A stretch of 16,807 bases of DNA from Bacteroidales bacterium UBA2295 (GTDB lineage Bacteria; Bacteroidota; Bacteroidia; Bacteroidales; Tenuifilaceae), in NCBI GenBank assembly GCA_002345825.1, contig DDWD01000147.1, positions 1 through 16,807 on the forward strand, read 5' to 3'. Shown here piece after piece: positions 8,333-15,279 of this stretch (position 1 is its first letter; each line of letters begins with the position of its first letter). A program made the position numbers and the translations under genes. The notes under the pieces were generated by a model. It saw only the letters and a program-made list of their open reading frames with translations, was not told where the DNA came from and did not search any database.

Positions 8333-9586
8333 TTATTGTATTTTTTTCTCGCTTAGAATCAATAACCTTAGCATATTGAGAGCCGACACCGAGCTTCTAA
8401 GGATATTTCGTTCCCTATCGGACCCAAAGCTGAATCGCTCACTCACAACACCTTGCTTTGACGACACAGCTACCCAAACCGTACCCACAGGTTTACCAGG
8501 GGTTCCTCCCGTTGGGCCAGCAATACCCGAAGTAGCTATGCCATAATCGGACCCTAACTTCAACATTACACCTTGGGCCATAGACTCAACAACCTGCTGA
8601 CTTACCGCACCGTAAGTTTCGATAAGATGGCTATCTACACCTAACGCACTAACCTTAACATCATTGGAATAGGCTACTACTCCTCCTAAAAAGTAGCGAG
8701 ATGAACCCGACTGATGAGTAATTAAATGGGCAATGGTACCTCCTGTGCAGCTTTCGGCCACAGCAAGCATTAAACTGTTATTTACCAATAAATCACCAAC
8801 TACCGAGGCCATTGTGTCGTTCTCGTAGCCAAAAATATTGTTGGGGATTAGCTTCAAGAGGGCATCTATCTGCTTTTGTATTTCTAGTTCAATTAACTCT
8901 TTACTATTCCCTGAAGAAGAAAGCCTTATACGAATGGATATTGGGTTTGGAAGGTATGCTACGTTAATATTTCTTGGCATATTGGCTTCCCAATCGTTCA
9001 ACCTCTCTGCAAGGAACGATTCGGGCAAACCAAACGTTTGAATCGTTTTGTGAACGATGCTCACTCCATCAGCAAACGCATCCAAACGCGGTAAAACATG
9101 CTGCTGCATAATGCCCTTCATCTCGAAAGGCACACCGGGCATAGAAACAACAATTTTTGAATTGATATCGAACCACATACCAGGGGCAGTTCCTAGAGGA
9201 TTGTGTAAAACCTCACAGATACTAGGAATCTCAGCCTGCTTAGAATTTAATTCGGTTAGAGGTAAGCCTCGTTTTGCAAATATTTGCCGAATATGCTCAA
9301 GAGTTGGCCCATGCACTACAAGCTCGCTGCCAAAAAGTTGGCAAAGAGCCTGCTTTGTTATATCGTCGTTAGTGGGGCCAAGACCACCTGTAATTAGTAC
9401 AATATCAGAATCGTTAACGGATTGATTTACTGTACTCTTTATCTGTTCATCTATATCAGGTATTGAAATAATTTGCCGAACCTTAACTCCTACCTTGTTG
9501 AGTTCATAACCCATCCAAGCCGAATTGGTGTCGACAATTTGTCCAATCAGGATTTCCTCACCAATGGTAATAATTGTAGCATACAT
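8333..9586 (-). CDS. cinA: CinA-family protein: MoCF-like domain plus nicotinamide-nucleotide amidase domain
   Basis: A 417-residue protein. The N-terminal half is a MoCF/MoaB-like domain (ITIGEEILIGQIVDTNS at 7-22, GGLGPTNDD at 67-75, MPGVPFEM at 149-156). The C-terminal domain (about 258-412) carries AESCTGG (277-283) and SGIAGPTGG (353-361), the catalytic region of the PncC amidase, which deamidates nicotinamide mononucleotide in NAD salvage. Length and both domains are typical of full CinA. I choose the ATG at 9584-9586. A start 11 codons further upstream would use TTG and add a hydrophobic tail not seen in the family. The gene lies 52 bp after the tRNA-Thr gene on the same strand. Confidence 0.95.
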   Translation of the reverse strand: MYATIITIGEEILIGQIVDTNSAWMGYELNKVGVKVRQIISIPDIDEQIKSTVNQSVNDSDIVLITGGLGPTNDDITKQALCQLFGSELVVHGPTLEHIRQIFAKRGLPLTELNSKQAEIPSICEVLHNPLGTAPGMWFDINSKIVVSMPGVPFEMKGIMQQHVLPRLDAFADGVSIVHKTIQTFGLPESFLAERLNDWEANMPRNINVAYLPNPISIRIRLSSSGNSKELIELEIQKQIDALLKLIPNNIFGYENDTMASVVGDLLVNNSLMLAVAESCTGGTIAHLITHQSGSSRYFLGGVVAYSNDVKVSALGVDSHLIETYGAVSQQVVESMAQGVMLKLGSDYGIATSGIAGPTGGTPGKPVGTVWVAVSSKQGVVSERFSFGSDRERNILRSSVSALNMLRLLILSEKKIQ

Positions 9587-9638
9587 AAGTAATTCAATTA
9601 ATAACAGAAAGGCAGCCAAAGGCTACCTTGTAATGCTG

Positions 9639-9711
9639 AGCCTCTCATGGGACTCGAACCCACGACCTGCTCATTACGAATGAGCTGCTCTACCAGCTGA
9701 GCTAAAGAGGC
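9639..9711 (-). tRNA. tRNA-Thr (anticodon CGT)
   Basis: A 73-nt cloverleaf on the minus strand. The acceptor arms GCCTCTT/GAGAGGC pair with one G-T. The D arm is GCTCAGCTGGTAGAGC, the anticodon stem GCTCA/TGAGC with loop TTCGTAA, and the T arm GTGGG-TTCGAGT-CCCAT. The anticodon CGT reads ACG (Thr). The discriminator base is T and CCA is not encoded. Confidence 0.97.
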
Positions 9712-9722
9712 AAATGGAAAGG

Positions 9723-9730
9723 CAAATTTA
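9723..9730 (-). promoter_or_regulatory. -7 box of the tRNA-Thr promoter
   Basis: The minus strand reads TAAATTTG, an exact TAnnTTTG, ending 12 bases before the 5' end of the mature tRNA. I see no TTG at the usual spacing upstream. Confidence 0.45.
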
Positions 9731-10158
9731 GATGTTTTTTGGCCAATTGTATTTTTTTCAACATAAATGTTTTGCTACAATTCGTTCGATTCGCTGAAGT
9801 AGCAATTGTTTTTGTGTAAAAACACCAAAGTTCACCACCAAGAGAAGAATTTGTTATAGGCACCATACTGGGGGGAATTAAAGGATTACCTACCCCTTAC
9901 ATTGAAGTACATCCCTTATCTTGAGGCGATTTTTTATTAATATTGTTCAATTCAATAATATATGGCGTACTTCTACTAGCCCCTTTCATTAATTGAACAA
10001 CAATTCCAGAGAACTACTTCCGATACAACAAGATAGTTTATCTTTATATTTCTCAAGTAGTTTCTAGATACTTTTACACTTCCTCAATTACTCTAGGGGT
10101 TTTGAAAAAACCATCCGATCCAATTTTTAGAACTCGCTCGAAGAAGAATCGACTCAAG
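9731..10158. other. Non-coding stretch between tRNA-Thr and the cassette array
   Basis: I find no credible gene on either strand. It holds one perfect 10-bp inverted repeat, TTGTTCAATT (9943-9952) and AATTGAACAA (9991-10000). If the array's last unit begins at 10183, this stretch is that unit's gene-less or decayed body plus the boundary with the core chromosome. Where the array ends within it cannot be fixed by eye. Confidence 0.6.
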
Positions 10159-10183
10159 GCCGATTCGGGTAACTCTTTGCAAC
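10159..10183 (-). repeat. Cassette 5' end, copy 1 (25 bp identical to 15871-15895)
   Basis: This 25-bp segment is identical to 15871-15895. On the minus strand both start with GTTGCAAAG, the position of the R' box, so both are the opening bases of a cassette. The sequences diverge immediately after the 25 bp. No gene follows here. Confidence 0.85.
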
Positions 10184-10316
10184 GCCAACGGTTGGGGGGG
10201 GTGAAAAGTGCTGGGATTGGAACAGCGTCCTAATCCCCCGAGACGAAGTCTTGCAAGAGGAGATTAGCTCGCTAATGGCAGGAAACCAGCATTTTTTTGC
10301 ACCCTTTGTTATGCCC
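10175..10316 (-). repeat. Compact attC-like site of the fic cassette
   Basis: Read on the minus strand, it runs from GGGCATAAC (10308-10316), which abuts the fic stop codon, to GTTGCAAAG (10175-10183). In between, GGGTGC...ATGCTGG pairs with CCAGCACTTTTCACCC, leaving a variable centre. Its first box is the complement of GTTATGCCC upstream of fic (11361-11369). From the outer box to the last GTT it spans about 134 bp, within the usual attC range. It is clearly related to the site at 14040-14180. Confidence 0.75.
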
Positions 10317-10321
10317 AGTAG

Positions 10322-11278
10322 TTAATTTGTTCGTTTATAAATCGTTTTGTTTTTTATACCAGTTTTTTCAAACATATTCAATTCTAACCCTTTTTTCAAA
10401 TCTCGACTTGCTGTCGCAGAAGAAATGTCTTTAAAAACATTCATATAGTCTTTTCTGGAAAATTCTTTTTTCCCTAGTGCAATAAAGTACTCTAACCTGT
10501 CAATATCACTTAAAATTCGATTGTTAAAATTAAGAAGTTCAATTAATGATTTCTCAATAACATCAAGCATATATTCAATGAAAATAGTTGAATTCCCTTC
10601 TTTATCACTTTTCCCTAGAGCGTTATAGTAATCTTGTTGTGTCTGACTTATAAGGGTTTCATATGGCAAGAATTCAAAAACCGGGTATTTATTCATAAGT
10701 ATAACCGTTTGCCATAATCTTCCCATTCTACCATTTCCATCTAAAAATGGGTGGATGAATTCCATTTCATAATGAAAAACACAACTTTTTATTAGGGTCA
10801 AATCCTCATTACCTTTTAAATAACTAAATAAGTCATTCATTAGGTAAGTTACATTCTCTGCTGGTGGTGCGATATGTGTTACTCTTGAGCCTTGAAATAT
10901 TCCTACCCCTTGATTTCTATACTTCCCTGGATTTTCAATTAATCCATCCAATAACTCCTTGTGAGCTTTCAAAAAGGATTTTGAGGAAAAAGGGTCATAG
11001 AAAGCGATGTTATCATAAACTTTAATTGCGTTTAAAACCTCTAGAACATCTTTTTTTGGCCCAATTACCCTTTTGTTTTCTATTAGAGCAGTAACTTGTT
11101 CGAGTGTTAAAGTGTTACCTTCAATACTTAAAGATGAATGAATTGTTTTTATTTTATTCTGCTTCCTTAAGTGTGGAGATGGTTTGCTAATTAAGTTAGC
11201 ATTAACTTCTCCAATCTTCTCTGAAATAGAGGAAATCAGATTAAGAATTCTCGGGGTAATGTTGTAAGGTGGTTTCAT
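10322..11278 (-). CDS. fic: Fic-domain protein (class II, autoinhibited AMP transferase) with C-terminal winged helix
   Basis: A 318-residue protein from the preferred ATG at 11278 (a start four codons upstream, at 11290, is also open). Fic proteins transfer AMP or related groups to target proteins. The active-site motif HPFLDGNGRMGR is complete (HxFx[D/E]GNGRxxR). The inhibitory motif SLSIEG ([S/T]xxxE[G/N]) precedes the Fic core, which defines class II. The target-docking flap is likely around GIFQGSRVTHIAPP. The last 60 residues resemble a winged-helix DNA-binding domain. The promoter at 11301-11331 would put the transcript start near 11295, which favours 11278 as the start. The stop codon touches the attC-like site, so fic is cargo of one cassette. 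No separate antitoxin is seen, in keeping with self-inhibition. Confidence 0.93.
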   Translation of the reverse strand: MKPPYNITPRILNLISSISEKIGEVNANLISKPSPHLRKQNKIKTIHSSLSIEGNTLTLEQVTALIENKRVIGPKKDVLEVLNAIKVYDNIAFYDPFSSKSFLKAHKELLDGLIENPGKYRNQGVGIFQGSRVTHIAPPAENVTYLMNDLFSYLKGNEDLTLIKSCVFHYEMEFIHPFLDGNGRMGRLWQTVILMNKYPVFEFLPYETLISQTQQDYYNALGKSDKEGNSTIFIEYMLDVIEKSLIELLNFNNRILSDIDRLEYFIALGKKEFSRKDYMNVFKDISSATASRDLKKGLELNMFEKTGIKNKTIYKRTN

Positions 11279-11302
11279 TGATACTATCATTTGATACTAT
11301 CA
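11278..11302. promoter_or_regulatory. Tandem operator-like repeats at the fic start
   Basis: The 12-mer TTGATACTATCA occurs twice (11278-11289 and 11291-11302). Each copy is itself a near-palindrome (TGATA-C-TATCA). The two copies cover the predicted transcript start and the alternative start codon, so a bound regulator would block transcription. Confidence 0.6.
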
Positions 11303-11331
11303 AAGATAATGTCAAATATTTGTAATTTCAA
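11301..11331 (-). promoter_or_regulatory. fic promoter
   Basis: The minus strand has TTG (11329-11331), 20 bases, then TATCTTTG (11301-11308), an exact Bacteroidota-type TAnnTTTG with canonical spacing. The cassette therefore carries its own promoter. Confidence 0.7.
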
Positions 11332-11360
11332 GAAGATCAACGATTTTTTTTCAGACTATT

Positions 11361-11515
11361 GGGCATAACTTACTTGTATGCATAACTTTACCATCCAACA
11401 CACCCAAAAACGGTTGTTAAAGTGCTAAGAAAATCACTTTGCTGCCGAACAATTACTCGTGTGGCATGTAAGCAATTGCTTCTCTTCGTTACCCGGCGAT
11501 GCAGCCGCGCGGTAG
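11361..11515 (-). repeat. Conserved attC right half, copy A (upstream of fic)
   Basis: On the minus strand it ends in GTTATGCCC (11361-11369), the complement of the box after the fic stop. With the flanking bases, 14 of 15 positions match (11355-11369 against 10308-10322). The block starting AACTTACTTGTATG (plus strand, 11367) is shared with copies at 14929, 15719 and 15893. It contains ACGGTTGTTAAAGTGCT, GCTGCCGAACAATTACTCG and the palindrome AAGCAATTGCTT. The left half of this site is not securely identified (see 11685-11693). Confidence 0.75.
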
Positions 11516-12068
11516 TTTTTGTGGTTATTGTAAAAATGCCCTATACAGGGTAATCTCCAACTCCTCTTTTTCTATTCAAATTTATTTTGGACGGATGTGA
11601 TTTCCTACCTATGTTTATCAATAAATTCCAAAAATGATTCCCATATCGATCCCTAAACTCCATAATTTACGATCGGTAGGCGATGTTGTATGCAGGCTTT
11701 TTATTATTTTCTCAACTTTCGCAAGCAAAATATTATCGCATATATGCTTGTATTTATGTACTTTAAATATTATTCTTCCTGCCTACCTAAACGGCAGTGC
11801 AGGCAGGTGCGATTTTTGTGTCTTACTTCGACTAGCTCAGCACAAGTCTTTGTGTTTTTTGTGTAATAGTAAAAGAGTTATAACACAACCGATCCGCCAG
11901 CCGGCGGAGAGCTCAACGAAGTTAAAGTTTCACGAAGGATTACACAGAGTTTCACAAAGTATTTGTATAAACAATTATGTTATTCATTACTAAGCATATA
12001 CAAGTCATAAAAATGATTATTTGACTATATATCAGGGAATTAAACTGTATGCGAAAGTTGAGTTATTT
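11516..12068. other. Non-coding stretch with dispersed-repeat palindromes between the araC-type gene and the attC right half
   Basis: I accept no gene here. It contains CCTGCCT (11778-11784) pairing with AGGCAGG (11801-11807), and TCCGCC/GGCGGA (11893-11908). It also has a stretch rich in TTTGTGT, TTTCACGAAGG and ACACAGAG words of a kind that is repetitive in Bacteroidota genomes. GTTGTATGC at 11685-11693 differs by one base from GTTGTAAGC, the box that opens the SDR/AraC module. It could be the worn right-end box of that module, but it lies 376 bp past the AraC stop. Confidence 0.5.
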
Positions 12069-12977
12069 TTAATTCCTTTGTCTATATTCTTGGGGAGTCA
12101 TACCTGTTTTAATTTTAAACAGTCGACTAAAATAGTGTGGGTAATTAAATCCTAAAGTGTAGGCAATTTCACTCACTGAGTCTGACTCACTAATTAGGAA
12201 TGTTTTAGCTTTTTCAATAATGAAATTATTAATTTGGTCTTTAGCGGTGTAACCCGTTTCCTTTTTTAATAAATCGCTCAGGTAGTTAGAGGAAAGGAAT
12301 ACTTTTTCGGCGAAGTATTCAATGGATGGAGTTCCTAGTTCAGTAAAATATCCTTTTGCGTAGTATTCTTTAAGTAATGATTGAAACTGGCTTACTATGT
12401 CAGAATTCTTAGCTGAACGAGTATTGAATTGACGTTCGTAAAAACGTTGTGACAAATTCAGGAGCAACTCTAAGGATGACGAAATAACTGTTTGGCTATG
12501 ATTGTCGATACGCTCAGAAATTTCATTCTTGATAATATTAACGCAATCATTGATAGTTTTTTGTTCTGAATTAGACAGATGCAAAGCCTCATGAACATCA
12601 TATGAAAAAAAATGATAGTTATCGATTGCTTTTCCTAACGGAGTATTTCGAATTAAATCGGGATGAAAGTTTATTACCCAACCCTTAATTTCATTTCTCT
12701 TTTGTGCTTTACCAACTGCTTGTATTTGGTTGGGCGCAGTAAAGTACATAACACCTTCGTTAAAATCATAAGCGTTACGGCCATATTGCAACCCGCAGCT
12801 TTTGTCTTTTAATCCAATATTATACAAACTGCTGGTGAGCTTCACGCCAATTTGTTCTTCAGGAATCTCAAGTTGAGAAACATCTATAATGCTAATAAGT
12901 GGATGAGTTGGCTTATCAAACCCAATTAACTCATGCAAATGGCTTATCGATTTTATATGAAAAATATCTTCTGACAT
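12069..12977 (-). CDS. AraC-family transcriptional regulator
   Basis: A 302-residue protein. The C-terminal part (about 200-300) is the double helix-turn-helix of AraC/XylS regulators. The first helix set is around IEYFAEKVFLSSNYLSDLLK and the second around SVSEIAYTLGFNYPHYFSRL, followed by KIKTGMTPQEYRQRN. The N-terminal 180 residues are a cupin-like sensor region with no clear ligand. It follows an SDR gene by 105 bp on the same strand, a frequent pairing in Bacteroidota where the regulator controls the reductase gene. A long hairpin (13015-13055) lies in the gap, so its expression may differ from that of the SDR gene. Confidence 0.92.
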   Translation of the reverse strand: MSEDIFHIKSISHLHELIGFDKPTHPLISIIDVSQLEIPEEQIGVKLTSSLYNIGLKDKSCGLQYGRNAYDFNEGVMYFTAPNQIQAVGKAQKRNEIKGWVINFHPDLIRNTPLGKAIDNYHFFSYDVHEALHLSNSEQKTINDCVNIIKNEISERIDNHSQTVISSSLELLLNLSQRFYERQFNTRSAKNSDIVSQFQSLLKEYYAKGYFTELGTPSIEYFAEKVFLSSNYLSDLLKKETGYTAKDQINNFIIEKAKTFLISESDSVSEIAYTLGFNYPHYFSRLFKIKTGMTPQEYRQRN

Positions 12978-13014
12978 AGTTAAGAAATTTAAACAATTTT
13001 TTGATTACACAAAA

Positions 13015-13055
13015 TTTAGTCATCACCCATTTTATAAGAAATGATGATGACTAAA
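13015..13055. promoter_or_regulatory. Long hairpin between the SDR and AraC genes
   Basis: TTTAGTCATCA (13015-13025) pairs perfectly with TGATGACTAAA (13045-13055). An inner CATTT/AAATG extension leaves a loop of about six bases. On the minus strand it is followed by TTTTGTG, not a clean T run, so it may be a weak terminator, an RNA-stabilising hairpin or a protein site. Confidence 0.6.
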
Positions 13056-13082
13056 TAAAGTTTCAATTACTTTTTAGCCCAA

Positions 13083-13901
13083 TTACTTAATTTGTGCCAT
13101 AAGTATTTTGTCAAACATTCTGTCGCCCAAATACTTTCGCATAAACATTAGGGGCTTAGCGTATGCACCGGCAACATACCTTGTTTTTGGTTTTTTACTA
13201 TGAACCGCTTTGTCTATCAAATTGGTAATGACACTTGGTTTTGACAGGTTGCCCTTATCAGCCATTTCCCTGCTTGAGTTAACTACCTTTTTTAGAGAAT
13301 CAGCATAAGGTCCATTTTCCAGATTGCCCTGTAGATTTTGAATAAATACATCCGTGAATTCGGTTTTAATACCACCCGGCTCAATAATCACAACATTTAC
13401 ATTGAAAGGCGATAATTCCAATCTTAGGCAATCGCTCCATCCTTCCAGTGCGTGCTTTGTTGCGTGATACCATGCACCAAATGGAGTGTACATTTTGCCT
13501 CCCATTGAAGAAATGTTGATAATAGTACCCGATCTCCTTTCGCGCATACCTGGAATAATTTTTTGAGTTATGCTCGCTAACCCAAACAAATTAACTTCAA
13601 ATTGCCTTCTCGCAGTTTCAATTGATGCTTCTTCTACAGTTCCATATATTGCGTAGCCCGCATTGTTTATTAAAACATCTACTTTACCCTGCTCTTCAAT
13701 AACCTGATTAACTGCTTTTTGGATTTGCTCTTCGTTAGTAACATCCATTTCGATAGCTTTTCCGCCAGCTTTAACGATGTCAGCCATCTTTTCAGTTCTT
13801 CTGGCTAATCCGTAAACAATATGCCCTTTTTTCAAAAGATGCAAAGCAAAATCTTTTCCCATTCCTGAGGATGCGCCTGTTACAATAATTACCTTCTTCA
13901 T
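13083..13901 (-). CDS. Short-chain dehydrogenase/reductase (classical SDR)
   Basis: A 272-residue NAD(P)-dependent oxidoreductase. It has the cofactor motif TGASSGMG (8-15), NNAG (79-82), the catalytic Ser in INISSMGG (about 131-132) and Tyr145-x3-Lys149 (YHATK), followed by EPGGIKTEF (174-182). The Arg-rich LARRTEK stretch after the second strand suggests NADP preference. The substrate is unknown. It is paired with an AraC-type regulator downstream. Upstream lies a perfect inverted repeat over a probable promoter, and the module opens at the attC-like box at 14040-14048. The stop is TAA at 13083-13085. Confidence 0.94.
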   Translation of the reverse strand: MKKVIIVTGASSGMGKDFALHLLKKGHIVYGLARRTEKMADIVKAGGKAIEMDVTNEEQIQKAVNQVIEEQGKVDVLINNAGYAIYGTVEEASIETARRQFEVNLFGLASITQKIIPGMRERRSGTIINISSMGGKMYTPFGAWYHATKHALEGWSDCLRLELSPFNVNVVIIEPGGIKTEFTDVFIQNLQGNLENGPYADSLKKVVNSSREMADKGNLSKPSVITNLIDKAVHSKKPKTRYVAGAYAKPLMFMRKYLGDRMFDKILMAQIK

Positions 13902-13917
13902 TTGATTTAGTTTTTAA

Positions 13918-13948
13918 TTTGTACCGAATTAATTATGGTACAAAAGTA
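13918..13948 (-). promoter_or_regulatory. SDR promoter box overlapped by a perfect inverted repeat
   Basis: TTTGTACC (13918-13925) and GGTACAAA (13937-13944) are exact inverted repeats 11 bases apart. On the minus strand TACTTTTG (13941-13948) fits TAnnTTTG and overlaps the distal arm. A repressor bound here would cover the transcript start. No TTG at ideal spacing is seen. Confidence 0.55.
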
Positions 13949-14039
13949 TAGTTGGACTATCCCTGTAGCTAACACAAAAAAAGGAAGGTAAAACACATTT
14001 TACGGATTAGATATGCTTCAAGGGAATTCTTTCTTTTAA

Positions 14040-14180
14040 GCTTACAACCAACGGTTGGGGGTTGATAAAGTGCTGGAGTTTGAAACATTTTCATCATCCC
14101 ACGAGATGAAGATAGATTGAAACGAGCAGGAAACTTAATCCACTGGAAACCAGCATTTTATTAACCCCTTGTTAGGGCAC
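14040..14180 (-). repeat. Compact attC-like site of the higBA cassette
   Basis: On the minus strand it runs from GTGCCCTAAC (14171-14180), 17 bp after the higA stop codon (8 bp counting the extended box), to GTTGTAAGC (14040-14048). GGGGTTAATAAAATGCTGG pairs with CCAGCACTTTATCAACCCC. It aligns with the site at 10175-10316, but the paired block has changed on both sides (GGGTG/CACCC there, GGGGTT/AACCCC here), which is covariation. Its outer box complements that at 14916-14931 (15 of 16 positions). Confidence 0.78.
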
Positions 14181-14197
14181 GTAATTTTTTCTTTGGA

Positions 14198-14518
14198 TTA
14201 AATTTCAATCGAGATGTTCACTTTTCCACCCAATCCTTTTTCTACGATTTCAAATAGTGTACTCAGCGTAATATTACTTCCATTATTCTCTACCCGAGAA
14301 ATGTAAGTTCTTTTCTTGTCAATAATTTTTCCTAAATCTTCCTGGGTTAATTTTTTAGATTCTCGGGCTTTTTTTAACAGCAAGCCAATTCTAAAGGCTT
14401 CAGTTTCTCTTTCGAGATTGTCTCGCCTTTCTGTACCTTTCTCACCGTATACTCTGTCCTTGATATCTGACCAAGAGTTAATTTCCTGTTTGCAATTTTT
14501 TGTTTTCATAGTATTCAT
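14198..14518 (-). CDS. higA: HigA-like antitoxin (XRE-family helix-turn-helix)
   Basis: A 106-residue protein. Residues 42-100 form an XRE helix-turn-helix (LLLKKARESKKLTQEDLGK, then KRTYISRVENNGSNITLSTL). The 40-residue N-terminal extension is typical of antitoxins that pair with Gp49-like toxins. It overlaps the toxin gene by 41 bp in another frame. The start at 14518 is followed three codons later by another ATG, and either is possible. It likely neutralises the toxin and represses the operon through the palindrome at 14858-14881. Its stop codon is followed closely by the attC-like box. Confidence 0.9.
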   Translation of the reverse strand: MNTMKTKNCKQEINSWSDIKDRVYGEKGTERRDNLERETEAFRIGLLLKKARESKKLTQEDLGKIIDKKRTYISRVENNGSNITLSTLFEIVEKGLGGKVNISIEI

Positions 14519-14834
14519 TCATTAAGTTCAACGCTTTTTCAATCTCATTCTTTGGTGTTTTCTGTGTTTTCTTTTGAAATCCATTCAGCAGAATCACCAA
14601 TCTTCCACTGTCAAAGAAGCAGAATACTCTCCAAATATTGCTTCCTAGTTGAATTCTTGCCTCATACAATCCATTTGTTCCTACAATTAGTTTCAAATAA
14701 TTGGTTGGAATTCTCTCAAGGGTTTCAATCGCTTCTAAAACCTTGTAAATCTTATCCTGAACTTTCTTTGGTTGCTCTAGTAAGAATTCTTCAAAGTAAT
14801 GTTTGTAAGCGACTATCTCTCGAATTTTTTCCAT
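14478..14834 (-). CDS. higB: HigB-like toxin (RelE/ParE superfamily, phage Gp49-like)
   Basis: A 118-residue protein in the size range of Gp49-like HigB toxins, which cleave mRNA on the ribosome. Supporting marks are YLKLIVGTNGLYEARIQLGSN followed by IWRVFCFFDSGRLVILLNGF and the basic KKTQKTPKNEI segment, with the toxin gene first and the XRE antitoxin second as in HigBA systems. Ribonuclease activity is inferred from the family. It has its own promoter (14857-14888) and is cargo of one cassette. Confidence 0.9.
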   Translation of the reverse strand: MEKIREIVAYKHYFEEFLLEQPKKVQDKIYKVLEAIETLERIPTNYLKLIVGTNGLYEARIQLGSNIWRVFCFFDSGRLVILLNGFQKKTQKTPKNEIEKALNLMNEYYENKKLQTGN

Positions 14835-14856
14835 AATCCAACTAATTTTCTAAACG

Positions 14857-14888
14857 CAAATGTAACTTAAAAGTTACATTTATGCAAA
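14857..14888 (-). promoter_or_regulatory. higBA promoter with overlapping operator palindrome
   Basis: On the minus strand TTTG (14885-14888), 20 bases, then TACATTTG (14857-14864) is an exact Bacteroidota promoter. The spacer and the -7 box are covered by a perfect palindrome with 11-bp arms, AAATGTAACTT and AAGTTACATTT (14858-14881). This fits autorepression by HigA. Confidence 0.8.
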
Positions 14889-15060
14889 TCTCGTTGAAAT
14901 TTCGATTTTCTGTCTAATTATGTGCCCTAACTTACTTGTATGTATAACTTTACCATCCAATACACCCAAAAACGGTTGTTAAAATACTAAAAAAATCACT
15001 TTGCTGCCGAACAATTACTCGTGTGGTATTTAGTAATTACTTCTTCATTACCACATCGCT

Positions 15061-15084
15061 ACCGCACGACTCCCGTCGTGTGGT
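15061..15084. repeat. Hairpin inside the long attC-like site
   Basis: Arms ACCGCACGAC and GTCGTGTGGT surround TCCC, with one G-T pair. It is the same design as 15112-15140, but with CACGAC/GTCGTG in place of CGCGAT/ATCGCG. Confidence 0.75.
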
Positions 15085-15111
15085 TTTTGCGATAGCAAAA
15101 AATTTAGCTTT

Positions 15112-15140
15112 GCTACCACGCGATATAATCGCGCGGTAGC
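15112..15140. repeat. Hairpin inside the long attC-like site
   Basis: Arms GCTACCACGCGAT and ATCGCGCGGTAGC (12 of 13 paired) surround ATA. Confidence 0.8.
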
Positions 15141-15167
15141 GAAGGATATAATCGCGCGGTAGCGAGG
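15122..15167 (+). repeat. Tandem 23-bp duplication
   Basis: Two adjacent 23-bp units (15122-15144 and 15145-15167) differ at one base. The duplicated unit is the right arm of the preceding hairpin plus flank. Confidence 0.85.
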
Positions 15168-15279
15168 TTTTCAAAGCACTTTCTTGTCGGCTTGCACCAA
15201 ATTTATTTAAAAGCCCAGAGTTTGAATTTACCACTTTCCCCGCCATAAGTTATATACGCTGTTGTGGTGTCGTTTTTAT

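Larger units (their letters stand above)
14929..15269 (-). repeat. Long attC-like site of the DUF4375-like cassette (includes right-half copy B)
   Basis: On the minus strand it runs from CACCACAAC (15261-15269) to the GTT at 14929-14931, about 340 bp. TATATAACTT (next to the first box) pairs with AAGTTATACATA near the far end, giving the R"-L"/L'-R' order of an attC. Inside are hairpins at 15061-15084 and 15112-15140 and a 23-bp tandem duplication. The first box complements the one at 15713-15721 on the other side of the gene. Confidence 0.7.

Noticed and set aside
9587..9619. Longer N-terminus for CinA
   Set aside because: It would need a TTG start and adds a short hydrophobic stretch before the conserved MoCF start; the ATG at 9586 fits the family.
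9639..9711. tRNA-Thr as attachment site of an integrated element
   Set aside because: I see no repeat of the tRNA 3' end elsewhere in the window and no integrase; the array starts about 450 bp away.
9943..10000. 10-bp inverted repeat as possible transposon ends
   Set aside because: Too short and too close together (38 bp between arms), with no transposase or target duplication.
11634..11993. Open frame of 119 codons on the plus strand
   Set aside because: It runs through palindromes and repeat-like words, has no protein-like composition, and opposes the direction of all neighbouring genes.
15061..15165. CRISPR-like repeats
   Set aside because: Only two tandem units without spacers of regular length; the hairpin family varies in spacing and lies in recombination-site-like elements.
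15037..15246. Open frame of 69 codons on the minus strand starting MAGKVVNSNSG
   Set aside because: It lies wholly inside the long attC-like site, crosses its hairpins and the tandem duplication, and is better explained by that element.
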